Source: Terriglobia bacterium (GTDB lineage: Bacteria; Acidobacteriota; Terriglobia; Acidiferrales; UBA7541). From it: a stretch of DNA of 42,356 bases. Made by a program: the position numbers and the translations under genes. Positions 15,613-23,338 of this stretch are shown piece by piece. The notes under the pieces were generated by a model. It was not told the origin of the DNA. It saw only the letters and a program-made list of their open reading frames with translations, and made no database searches. Positions within the stretch are counted from its first letter, which is position 1, and every line of letters starts with the position of its first letter. The stretch lies in contig JAIQGD010000071.1 in the NCBI GenBank assembly GCA_020072765.1, forward strand, positions 1-42,356, written 5' to 3'.

Positions 15613-16251
15613 ATGAGCCGGACCACCCAGGAAACAGACGCGATCGTAGCTCGCATTGCACGGTTGGAAGAGCAGAACCGCAGGCTGAAGCGGGGCGCAA
15701 TGGTTTGTATGCTCGCGCTGGCCTCGGTGGGACTGATGGGACAGGCGCAGCACAAGAGCAAGCGCACGCCAAAGCCTGCCCCCAGCCCCGCGCCCGCACC
15801 GGTCGTGCCCAAAAAGATTGAAGCCGAGAGTTTCATCCTGAAGGATGCCTCCGGCCGCGAGCGCGCGGAGTTGTCCATGGGCGGGACGGGGCCGAGCTTC
15901 AAGTTGCTGGGCCAAGGCGGGTCGGCCCTAGTGACGATTTCGTTGAACGATGCAGGGCCGAGCGGGCCGTACGTGCTGCTCTCCGACCCGGCGCACCACG
16001 CCGGTGTGTCCATGAGCGTTTTGGAAGGCGCGGGCTCGCAACTCTCGATGACGGGCGAGCGCCCGAACGCCCAGATGCATGTGGGCGTAACGAAGGACGG
16101 AACGACTCTGGAACTGTTCGACCAGGACGGTTTCTCGACCAGCCTGGGCAATGGGCTGAAACCATCGAAGGGCGGGCAAGTCAAGCAAACCTCGGCCGCC
16201 TCCGTCGCGCTGTTCAATAAGGATCGCAAAGTGCTGTGGTCGGCGCCTTAG
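15613..16251 (+). CDS. Single-pass membrane protein with beta-repeat ectodomain
   Basis: A 212-residue protein. An N-terminal coiled coil (IVARIARLEEQNRRLKRG, residues ~11-28) leads into one transmembrane segment (AMVCMLALASVGLMGQA), a Pro/Ala/Lys linker, and a body with repeats of the pattern F.LKDASGRERAELS, ...LLSDPAHHAGVSMS, ...ELFDQDGFSTSL. This short beta-unit (x-L-x-D-x-x-G-x-x-R-A-x-L) recurs in bacterial surface or periplasmic hypotheticals. The start ATG 15613 has GGGAG 5 nt upstream; the upstream ATG 15571 has no ribosome-binding site. The exported protease follows 85 bp downstream. Function unknown. Confidence 0.75.
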   Translation: MSRTTQETDAIVARIARLEEQNRRLKRGAMVCMLALASVGLMGQAQHKSKRTPKPAPSPAPAPVVPKKIEAESFILKDASGRERAELSMGGTGPSFKLLGQGGSALVTISLNDAGPSGPYVLLSDPAHHAGVSMSVLEGAGSQLSMTGERPNAQMHVGVTKDGTTLELFDQDGFSTSLGNGLKPSKGGQVKQTSAASVALFNKDRKVLWSAP

Positions 16252-16336
16252 CCCTAGCCGCCGAGGCGCCCGGCACAAAGCAGGGAGGCCGTCGCCCCGG
16301 CCCCACGAACACCTCTCCTTGGTCGAAAGGCAAACC

Positions 16337-17998
16337 ATGAAACGCTATCTGGCCGTTTTCTTGTTGGGACTCGCATGGGCTTCGGCAGCGCAGGCGCAGG
16401 GCCATGTGGTCAAAGTTCGGGTCCGGGTGATTCTGGTGGACCAGGACCTGAATCAGAAGCCGGTGCCGTTCTTCGCGATAGCGCTCAAGTGCGGGGCCAA
16501 GACCGCAGAGGTGAAGACCAGCCTGGAGGGGAGCGCGGAAGCGCAGTTGCCATCGGGACACTGCACGGTGTCGTCGCTCAAGCCGGCCGAACTGGGAGGG
16601 CGGCGCTTCTCCTGGAATGTTCAGCTTGCGCTCGTGGGGGCCGAGCAAACCGTCGATTTGACCAACGATAACGCCAAGGTGGAGGAGACGTCGGTCGCGG
16701 CGTCCCCGGGAAAGAGCGGCAGCAACGACCTCACGGAACAGTTCAAGCGACTGAAGAACGCGGTGGTGACGGTGAGGAGTGAGTCGGGGCACGGCACGGG
16801 ATTCTTCGTGGACGGCAAGGGGCTGATCCTGACCAACGAGCACGTGGTGGGCAATTCGGAGTATCTGGCGGTGCAGTTCGACCGGACGCACAAAATCGCG
16901 GCCAAACTGATTGCCTCGGACCCGCAGAAGGATGTCGCCTTGCTGTTGGTGAACATGGCCGCACTTCCGAACGCTTCGCCCGCGCCGCTGTACCGGGCCG
17001 GGGCGGGCCGGACGCCGGTACAGGAAGGCGAGCGGGTATTCACCATCGGCAGCCCGCTGAGCCTGGATAAGATCCTCACCACCGGGATCGTCAGCAAGGT
17101 CGAGGCGCACACCCTCATGTCAGACATCAACATCAATCCGGGAAATTCGGGCGGGCCGCTGTTCAACGGGGCGGGCCAAGTGATCGGGCTGACGACGTTC
17201 GGCACGCGCGGAGACGGCGGGCCGGGTGTTTCCGGAATCGTGCGGATCGAGGAGGCCTTCGCGCTGCTGGATCAGAACCGCGCGAAAGCGGCGGACGCTC
17301 CGCCGGGCGCGCTGCTTCCGGTCGAGCCCCTGACGCCGTATCCGATCGAAGGGCTCAAGGAAGCGCTGGTGGCGGAGAAATACGATCCGCGGCCGTACTA
17401 TCTCACGGCCGGAGATTTCAATATCGCGCTGTCGACGCCTCCGCTGGATTACCGGGAGCAGGAGGAGGCCCGCTTGCAGGCCGAGCGCGCCCACAAGAAA
17501 CGCAACAAGAACCAATCCAGCGGCGACGCGAGCGCCGATAATTCCGACGCGCCGCGGCAATGGGAAGAAGATTCCGGCGCCCATCCCGCCGTGTTTGGAA
17601 TCTACGCGCTGCCGAAGGTCAAGGAAGGATTCGGATCGGCCTTCGGACGTTCGTTCAACCCCGCAGCGGCCGCCAGACTCAAGTTCAAGACCGATTTTCA
17701 GAGGATGCGGCTGTTTTGCGGAGACAAGGAAGTGGCGCCGATCCATCCGGGGAGAGTGCCCGTGACGGTGGCGGTCCAGAACCGGTCGGTCAAGATGGAC
17801 GACTCGACCTACAAAGGCGTGTACATGTATCCGCCGGACGCCGTGAATCCGGAGTGCGGCCAGGTGAGGCTGGAAATCTACTCCTCGAAGAACGGAGATC
17901 CCACGGTGCTGAAGTTCGATCAGAAAAGCGTGGAGCATGTGTGGGCGGATTTCGAGGCCTTCCGCAAGGCGCAGGCGGCCGCCGTGGCAAAACGCTGA
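16337..17998 (+). CDS. Exported trypsin-like serine protease with novel flanking domains
   Basis: A 553-residue protein with a signal peptide (AVFLLGLAWASAAQAQG) and an S1C/DegP-type protease domain (~135-310). The catalytic triad is visible: H169 in LTNEHVVG, D199 in DPQKDVALL and S271 in NPGNSGGPL. No PDZ domain follows, unlike DegP/HtrA. The N-terminal ~110 residues look like a beta-rich domain (KVRVRVILVDQDLNQKPVPF), and the C-terminal ~220 residues contain a charged helical stretch (EQEEARLQAERAHKKRNKNQ) and an unassigned globular end with two cysteines (C461, C507). The ATG at 16337 has AAAGG 6 nt upstream, and the alternative start at 16319 would put residues before the signal peptide. 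Probable periplasmic regulatory or quality-control protease; the target is unknown. Confidence 0.87.
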   Translation: MKRYLAVFLLGLAWASAAQAQGHVVKVRVRVILVDQDLNQKPVPFFAIALKCGAKTAEVKTSLEGSAEAQLPSGHCTVSSLKPAELGGRRFSWNVQLALVGAEQTVDLTNDNAKVEETSVAASPGKSGSNDLTEQFKRLKNAVVTVRSESGHGTGFFVDGKGLILTNEHVVGNSEYLAVQFDRTHKIAAKLIASDPQKDVALLLVNMAALPNASPAPLYRAGAGRTPVQEGERVFTIGSPLSLDKILTTGIVSKVEAHTLMSDININPGNSGGPLFNGAGQVIGLTTFGTRGDGGPGVSGIVRIEEAFALLDQNRAKAADAPPGALLPVEPLTPYPIEGLKEALVAEKYDPRPYYLTAGDFNIALSTPPLDYREQEEARLQAERAHKKRNKNQSSGDASADNSDAPRQWEEDSGAHPAVFGIYALPKVKEGFGSAFGRSFNPAAAARLKFKTDFQRMRLFCGDKEVAPIHPGRVPVTVAVQNRSVKMDDSTYKGVYMYPPDAVNPECGQVRLEIYSSKNGDPTVLKFDQKSVEHVWADFEAFRKAQAAAVAKR

Positions 17999-18485
17999 GC
18001 GAAGGTCCAGACCGATTGGGATTGCCATGACGCTCGACTCGGCAGGCGTGCCGGCGTGGAACGACCACAGCAGTCCCTCACGGAATCCGAATCGACCTCC
18101 CGCGAAAAAGCAGAACCATCATCACATGGAGATTTCCTCGGCGTGTGGCCGGATCGCGGTATAATAAGCGCAGAGCTTCTCTAACCGGCTGCGACGGAGA
18201 TTTCGTCCAGGTGCAGCCAGCTTTAGGGCTAATGGGCGTGCGACCATTCCGATGGCCCCCTCCACCCACCAAGCTTGGGTGATCGAGTACGACCCTGATT
18301 GCTGGCGGCAAGGGCTGCTGCCTGACTCGCCTTCAATCGCCTGATTCACCGTTGGAAGAATAGAGAACGTGGCGTATTCGGAGCCACTAGGCTGCTTTCC
18401 TCCGCGCTCCCCGGGGCGAGGGCCTGGCGAGCAAGGCTTGCCCTGCGCAGCAACGAAGAAGCGGCTTCCCCATGGAGGGGAATCA
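17999..18485. other. 487-bp leader region before the radical SAM gene
   Basis: No gene is supported. It contains a consensus -10 box TATAAT at 18160-18165 without a good -35, a stem GGCTGC (18187-18192) / GCAGCC (18213-18218) with inner GACG/CGTC, and a REP-like hairpin GGCGAGC-AAG-GCTTGCC near 18425-18441. If transcription starts near 18172 the leader would be ~310 nt, long enough for a structured RNA. Confidence 0.45.
18160..18165 (+). promoter_or_regulatory. Candidate -10 box (TATAAT)
   Basis: Exact TATAAT in an otherwise GC-rich stretch upstream of the radical SAM gene. No good -35 hexamer at 16-18 bp was seen, so the call is tentative. Confidence 0.35.
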
Positions 18486-20054
18486 ATGCGGATTCTGCTG
18501 TACAACCCCGATAACGGGGTCACGCGCAATTTCATGCCTCATCTGTGGATGTTTCTCCTGCAGTCGTTGACTCCCTCCGGCCACGAAGTGCTGCTGATTG
18601 ACGGCAACGCGCAGCCCATGGATGAACAGGGCGTGGCGCGCTTCGTGCGGGAAAACAAAATCGAGCTGGTGGGCATCGGGGCCATGACCCGAATGGTCGC
18701 CAAGGCCTACCGCGTCGCCGACGCGGTGCGGGCCACGGGCGTGCCGGTGGTGATGGGCGGCCCGCACGTGACGGAAATGGCGGACGAGGCCCTGGGGAGA
18801 GACGGCGGCCCGCGTCATGCGGACGCGGTGGCGCTGGGCGAAGCCGATGAAACCTGGCCGCAGATCGTCGCGGACGCCGCGCGCGGCGCGCTGCGGGAGA
18901 TTTACGCACCGCTGGACGAGTCGGGCAAGGAACGCAAACCCTCGCTGCAGGCGTATCCCGAAATTCCGTGGGACACCATTGACCTGACGCAGTTCAATCT
19001 GGTTCCCAAGATGGCGCGCGGCCTGCTGCAACGCCTGGGAGACGGCTGGGGAACGTTTCGGATTGTGCCCGTCGAATCGGGGCGCGGATGCCCGTACGGG
19101 TGCGAGTTCTGCACCGTCACCGGTTTTTTCGGCGACTCGATCCGGTTTCGCACCAACCAGAGCGTGGTGGACGAGTTGCTGCGCTTGAAGGCGCGCGCGC
19201 GGAGCGAGGGCGGGCAGATTGCCGTCTTCTTCATCGACGACAACTTCGCCATCAACGTCAAGCGGACAAAATCGCTGCTGCGCGACATTATCGCCGCCGG
19301 CGCGCAGGTGCACTGGGTGGCGCAGATCAGCGCCAACCTGCTGCGCGACGAAGAACTCGTGGACCTGATCGCCGCCTCGGGCGGCAAATGGGTTTTCATC
19401 GGCATGGAGTCGATCGATCCCGCCAATCTGGCCCTGGCCAACAAGGGATTCAACAAGCCGGGGGAATATGCGGGCGTGCTGGAGCGGCTGGCGCAGCGCA
19501 ACGTCTTTGCGATCACGTCATTTATTTTCGGCATGGACAACGACACGACCGGAGTCGCGGAACGGACGCTCCAACAGATTCGCAGCTGGCCGCCCGGATT
19601 GCCCATCTTCGGCTTGCTCACGCCGTTGCCGGCAACACCGCTGTACAAAAGGCTGGAGGCCGCCGGGCGTCTGACGCGGCCGAAACACTGGCAGGAATTC
19701 ATCCCCTTCGCCATGGCCCACACGCCGCTGAAGATGACCATCGCGGAAGCGCACGCGGAGGTGAAGTACGGATGGGCGAGGTCGTATAGCGCCCATGCCA
19801 TCGGCCAGGCGGTCGAGGCGCTGCGACATAAGCCGCTGGGCTATCGCATCAACATTTTCGTCGCGCGGATGTGTTTCCGGGGAATCTACTTTCCGCAGAT
19901 GGGGCTGTTCGCGTGGCTAAAGCTGATTTCCGAGAACCGGCGGACGATCTTCCAGTTCGCCCGCGAGGGCTTTGCGGCGTGGCGCCGCCGGCCGATGCCC
20001 GCGGTCTTGCCGGCGCCGGATCTCTCCCCCGATCCCGAACAGCCTGCGGCGTAG
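18486..20054 (+). CDS. Radical SAM protein with B12-binding-type N-terminal domain
   Basis: A 522-residue protein. The N-terminal ~135 residues have a Rossmann-like B12-binding-domain layout (ILLYNPDNGVTRNF; LVGIGAMTRMVAKAYRVADA; VVMGGPHVTEMADEAL; ADAVALGEADETWPQIV) but lack the DxHxxG histidine motif, so cobalamin would bind base-off without His ligation or not at all. The radical SAM cluster motif is C202/C206/C209 in GCPYGCEFCTV, followed by IDDNFAIN and a TIM-barrel core (VFIGMESIDPANLALANKGF; PLPATPLYKRLEAAGRL). The C-terminal ~130 residues form a family-specific tail ending in a proline-rich stretch. GGAGGGG 5 nt before ATG 18486 fixes the start. Related proteins modify lipids, hopanoids or peptides; the substrate here is unknown. 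Confidence 0.9.
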   Translation: MRILLYNPDNGVTRNFMPHLWMFLLQSLTPSGHEVLLIDGNAQPMDEQGVARFVRENKIELVGIGAMTRMVAKAYRVADAVRATGVPVVMGGPHVTEMADEALGRDGGPRHADAVALGEADETWPQIVADAARGALREIYAPLDESGKERKPSLQAYPEIPWDTIDLTQFNLVPKMARGLLQRLGDGWGTFRIVPVESGRGCPYGCEFCTVTGFFGDSIRFRTNQSVVDELLRLKARARSEGGQIAVFFIDDNFAINVKRTKSLLRDIIAAGAQVHWVAQISANLLRDEELVDLIAASGGKWVFIGMESIDPANLALANKGFNKPGEYAGVLERLAQRNVFAITSFIFGMDNDTTGVAERTLQQIRSWPPGLPIFGLLTPLPATPLYKRLEAAGRLTRPKHWQEFIPFAMAHTPLKMTIAEAHAEVKYGWARSYSAHAIGQAVEALRHKPLGYRINIFVARMCFRGIYFPQMGLFAWLKLISENRRTIFQFAREGFAAWRRRPMPAVLPAPDLSPDPEQPAA

Positions 20055-20092
20055 TAAAAGCAGGAGCAAGAATCGCACCACGCTGTACTTGA

Positions 20093-20235
20093 GAGCGACG
20101 CTGAGATTCTTCGCCGATCCTGGTCGGATCGTCTCAGAATGACGGCGCAGCGCGGCCACGGCGCTGCCCTGCCCCTACTGACCGGCGGGACACCCCCATA
20201 GTGTGGTGGCTGTCATTTCGAAAGTGAACCCCGCC
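20093..20235. repeat. Degenerate TGTCATTC-type repeat remnants
   Basis: CTGAGATTCTTCGCC and CTCAGAATGACGG (about 20101-20145) and TGTCATTTCGAAAG (from 20211) resemble the ends of the better preserved 100-bp element at 39841-39940. The interior is not conserved, so this is probably one or two decayed copies in the 275-bp gap 20055-20329. Confidence 0.4.
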
Positions 20236-20329
20236 CTTCCGCTCCGAAGCATTCCTCGCCAACCTGCTGCGGGAGACCGTGGAACTTTTGACCGCCAACA
20301 GGCGTATCTTTAGGCGAGTGAGGTGAGCG

Positions 20330-21277
20330 ATGTCTGAAACGGGGAATCCACGAAGGATTTCGTTGGTTGGTCCGATCATTCTGATCGCGCTGGGCGGATT
20401 GCTGCTGCTTCTGAATTTTCATCCGGAAATCGACCCCTGGCCGATCCTGACGCGGTACTGGCCGCTGCTTCTGATCTTCATCGGGCTGGGAAAGCTGTGG
20501 GACAGCTACTGGGTGCGGCAGCATCCCGAGGCGGCGGGCGGCGGACGATGGCTGTCGGGGCCGGCGATTGCGCTGCTGGTGCTGCTGCTGTTTTTCGTGG
20601 CGGCGGTGCGGCATGGGCGCGTTACGTACCGCGCGGGGGCGGGGCCGGGTGCGGAGCACGACACGCAAGCGGTGGAGTTGGGGGGCGCGAAGACTGTGCG
20701 GGCGCGGCTGGAAATGGGCGCGGGCCTGCTGCGGCTGGGTGGCGGGTCGAGCCGCCTGCTGGACGCCGATTTTCGCTACGGCGGCGCCGAGGGCAGGCCG
20801 CGGGTCGACTACCACGTCTCCGGCGATGAGGGCCAGCTCGACGTGACGGAGGAACAGAGTCACGTGCACTTCGGGGATTCGCACGCGGAATGGGACCTGC
20901 GCTTCGGCGAGAATGTCCCGCTGGACCTGCGGCTGGATATGGGGGCTGGCGAGAATAATCTGCGGCTAGCCAAGTTGACGGTGAACCACCTGGAGGTCCA
21001 CATGGGCGCCGGACAGCTGAATCTGGACCTGACCGGCGTGCGGACCACCCACCTGGACGCCATCGTCGAGGGAGGCGCCGGGCAGGCGCGCATCCATGTG
21101 CCGAAAGATATCGGCGCGCGGATTCATGCCTCGGGGGGCATCGGCACCATCAACGTGCGCGGCCTGACGCGGGATGGCGACGCGTACGTGAACGCGGCCT
21201 ACGGAAAGACGCCGGCGACGATTGACCTGACGGTGAACGGCGGCGTCGGGGAGATTGATTTGATCGGGGAGCAGTAA
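20330..21277 (+). CDS. LiaF/DUF5668-type membrane protein with toastrack-like C-terminal domain
   Basis: A 315-residue protein. The N-terminus has helices typical of LiaI/LiaF transmembrane (DUF5668-like) domains: LVGPIILIALGGLLLLLNFH and WPLLLIFIGLGKLWDSYW, then a third segment ALLVLLLFFVAAV (~84-96). The C-terminal ~200 residues are a right-handed beta structure with repeating LEMGAGLLRLGGGSSRL, LDMGAGENNLRLAKL and VHMGAGQLNLDL units, as in cell-wall-stress response LiaF/DUF4097 proteins. In Firmicutes LiaF represses a two-component system sensing envelope stress; no LiaRS partner is adjacent here, so the role is unproven. GAGGTGAG precedes ATG 20330. Confidence 0.85.
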   Translation: MSETGNPRRISLVGPIILIALGGLLLLLNFHPEIDPWPILTRYWPLLLIFIGLGKLWDSYWVRQHPEAAGGGRWLSGPAIALLVLLLFFVAAVRHGRVTYRAGAGPGAEHDTQAVELGGAKTVRARLEMGAGLLRLGGGSSRLLDADFRYGGAEGRPRVDYHVSGDEGQLDVTEEQSHVHFGDSHAEWDLRFGENVPLDLRLDMGAGENNLRLAKLTVNHLEVHMGAGQLNLDLTGVRTTHLDAIVEGGAGQARIHVPKDIGARIHASGGIGTINVRGLTRDGDAYVNAAYGKTPATIDLTVNGGVGEIDLIGEQ

Positions 21278-21397
21278 GGGGGCGCGTTACTGACTCGCGG
21301 CAGTCGCGGCCGTAGGCTTTGACTCTGGGACCAAGCTCCGTTAGCGTCGGAGATGCGGCGCTGTGTCTCCGGGCGCCTGCACCGACAGGAGCAGACC

Positions 21398-22192
21398 TTG
21401 GCGCGGCCCATCGTTACACTGACGACTGATTACGGCACCAGCGACCACTTGGTGGGCGTCATCAAGGGCGTCATCCTGAACATCAACCCCGAAATCACGA
21501 TCGTGGATATCACCCACGGCGTGCTGCCCCATGACATTCTCGACGGAGCGCTTACGATCGGACAGGCGTTCAAGTACTTCCCCGCCCGGACGATTCACGT
21601 GGTGGTGGTGGACCCAGGCGTGGGAACGCAGCGGCGGCCGATCCTGGTGGCGGCGGACCAGCACTATTTTGTGGCGCCCGATAACGGCGTGCTCTCCTCG
21701 GTCTACGGACAGTCGGAAGCCCTGTATGCCTGGAACATCATCGCGGAGCACTATTTCCGGCAGCCGGTGAGCAATACGTTTCACGGGCGCGATGTTTTCG
21801 GGCCGGTGGCGGCGTGGCTGACCAAGTCGTGGCAGCCGGGGTCGTTCGGCGAGCCGATCACCGATTTCGTGCGGTTTGGCATGCCGAAGCCGAAAGTGGC
21901 CGGGAACACGATCAAGGGCATCGTGCTGCGCGTGGATCAGTTCGGCAACCTCATCACCAACCTGACGGCGCAGGAAGTGCCGGCGCTGGTGGAGCCGGAC
22001 GCCAAGGTCACGATTCGCGCCGGAACGGGCGTGGTGACGCGGGTGGTGCCGACCTTCGCGGCGGCGGCGGCGGGAGAACCGGTCGGCATCATCGGGTCGA
22101 GCGGATACCTGGAGATCGTGGTGAACAAGTCCAGCGCGGCGAGGGCCGTCGGCGCGGCGCGCGGCGCCGAAGTGACCGTCGAACTCGGCTAG
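21398..22192 (+). CDS. SAM hydroxide adenosyltransferase (SAM hydrolase, DUF62 family)
   Basis: A 264-residue member of the fluorinase/chlorinase-fold family that splits S-adenosylmethionine with water to adenosine and methionine. Landmarks: IVTLTTDYGTSDHLVGVIKG at the start with the DYG aspartate, IVDITHGVLPHDILDGAL, VVVVDPGVGTQRRPILVA, NTFHGRDVFGPVAAWL, and the C-terminal domain with LRVDQFGNLITNL and IIGSSGYLEIVVN. The halogenase-specific features were not assessed in detail; hydroxide transfer is the usual activity. An upstream ATG (21353) would add a poor leader, while AGGAG at 21387-21391 sits 6 nt from the TTG at 21398, giving the canonical ARPIV start. Physiological role is poorly known. 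Confidence 0.93.
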   Translation: MARPIVTLTTDYGTSDHLVGVIKGVILNINPEITIVDITHGVLPHDILDGALTIGQAFKYFPARTIHVVVVDPGVGTQRRPILVAADQHYFVAPDNGVLSSVYGQSEALYAWNIIAEHYFRQPVSNTFHGRDVFGPVAAWLTKSWQPGSFGEPITDFVRFGMPKPKVAGNTIKGIVLRVDQFGNLITNLTAQEVPALVEPDAKVTIRAGTGVVTRVVPTFAAAAAGEPVGIIGSSGYLEIVVNKSSAARAVGAARGAEVTVELG

Positions 22193-22455
22193 CTCCGGCC
22201 CACGCGCCAGCAAGCAGTCCCTCCTTCGGAAATTCACGGCAGAGCCGCAGCGACCAAGGCTCAACACAGAGGGCACGGAGTTCGCACCGAGGTCACAGAG
22301 AAGGCGTCCACACCCGCCACCATTTCTCCGAAGCCCCCTTCCTGGCAGTTGCCTGCTAACCCGCATGCTTCCCGTCTGACCGCACCACGCGCCAATGGCC
22401 CCAGCGTTAGCAGTCGGGCACGAGGGGCGCCGGGCGTCTTGAGGGGCCGCGCGGG
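22193..22455. other. 263-bp gap with direct-repeat-like low-complexity stretch
   Basis: No gene. The segment ~22262-22305 holds reiterated CACAGAGGGCACGGAG / CACCGAGGTCACAGAG motifs, a repeat type that recurs in many bacterial intergenic regions. GAGGGG at 22441-22446 may serve the prepilin peptidase start. Confidence 0.4.
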
Positions 22456-23319
22456 ATGTGGCAGAGTCGAACTGTGGATTCGTCCTTGGTGACAGGCATC
22501 CTGGCCGTCGTGTTCGGATTGATTGTGGGCAGTTTTTTGAACGTATGCATCGTCCGAATTCCGGAGGGGAAATCGATCGTTTGGCCGGCTTCGGCATGTC
22601 CGAAGTGTGGCGCGGCGATCCGCCCGTACGACAACATCCCGGTGGTGAGCTATCTGCTGCTGCGGGGCAAATGCCGCGGCTGCCAGACGGCCATCTCGAG
22701 GATCTACCCGGCCGTGGAACTGCTGACGGCGGTATTGTTCTGGGGATGCTACCGGATGTTCGGGCCGACGCCGGAGGCTGTGAAGTGGGCGGTATTCTCG
22801 GCGGTGATGGTGGTGCTGGTGTTCACGGACCTGCGCGAACGGATCCTGCCGGATATGGTGAACTATCCGGGTCTGGCCGCGGGGCTTGGGTTCAGCCTCT
22901 TTATCCCGCCCGGGGACGGCACGGCACTCTGGATGGCAAATCGTCTATTCGGCTATTTTCCTCCGCCACGTGCGGCATCGTTCGCCGAAGCACTGCTCGG
23001 CGCGGCGCTCGGGGGAGGGCTGCTGTGGCTGGTCTCGGAAGTCTATTTCCGGCTGCGCAAGCGCGAGGGCATGGGACTCGGCGACGTGAAAATGATGCTG
23101 ATGACGGGCGCGTTTTTTGGAGCCAAGCGCACGCTGCTGACCATTTTTGCGGGCTCCCTGCTCGGGAGCCTGCTGGGAATCGCATTCATTCTCGCGCGGC
23201 GCAAGGGCTCCAATTACGAACTTCCCTTCGGAACGTTTCTCGGCCTGGCGGCGCTGCTGGTGGTCTTCTTTGGAACGCCGGTGGTGAACTGGTATCAGTC
23301 GCTGTTGATGGCCCGGTGA
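22456..23319 (+). CDS. pilD: Type IV prepilin peptidase / N-methyltransferase
   Basis: PilD cleaves the leader of type IV prepilins and pseudopilins after the conserved Gly and methylates the new N-terminus, in the inner membrane. The 287-residue protein begins with FGLIVGSFLNVCIVRIPEG, has the two cysteine pairs of the methyltransferase domain (CPKC and CRGC, residues ~48-75), and the aspartyl protease motifs FTDLRERILPD (~122-132) and GLGDVKMM (~210-217). Multiple transmembrane helices are visible. Length is normal. It opens a same-strand group with the histidine kinase (19 bp gap) and a sigma-54 activator, and serves the pilus genes at 31.8-38.7 kb and the prepilins at 41-42.2 kb. Confidence 0.95.
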   Translation: MWQSRTVDSSLVTGILAVVFGLIVGSFLNVCIVRIPEGKSIVWPASACPKCGAAIRPYDNIPVVSYLLLRGKCRGCQTAISRIYPAVELLTAVLFWGCYRMFGPTPEAVKWAVFSAVMVVLVFTDLRERILPDMVNYPGLAAGLGFSLFIPPGDGTALWMANRLFGYFPPPRAASFAEALLGAALGGGLLWLVSEVYFRLRKREGMGLGDVKMMLMTGAFFGAKRTLLTIFAGSLLGSLLGIAFILARRKGSNYELPFGTFLGLAALLVVFFGTPVVNWYQSLLMAR

Positions 23320-23338
23320 TCGGGAAAGAGAATCCCCG

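Noticed and set aside
18390-18400. GCCACTAG upstream of the B12-domain radical SAM gene, which recalls part of the cobalamin riboswitch.
   Set aside because: The B12 box (AGCCAGGAGACC-like) and other conserved blocks are missing.
22262-22305. Reiterated CACAGAG motifs as a possible CRISPR array.
   Set aside because: The units are irregular, short and without constant repeats and unique spacers.
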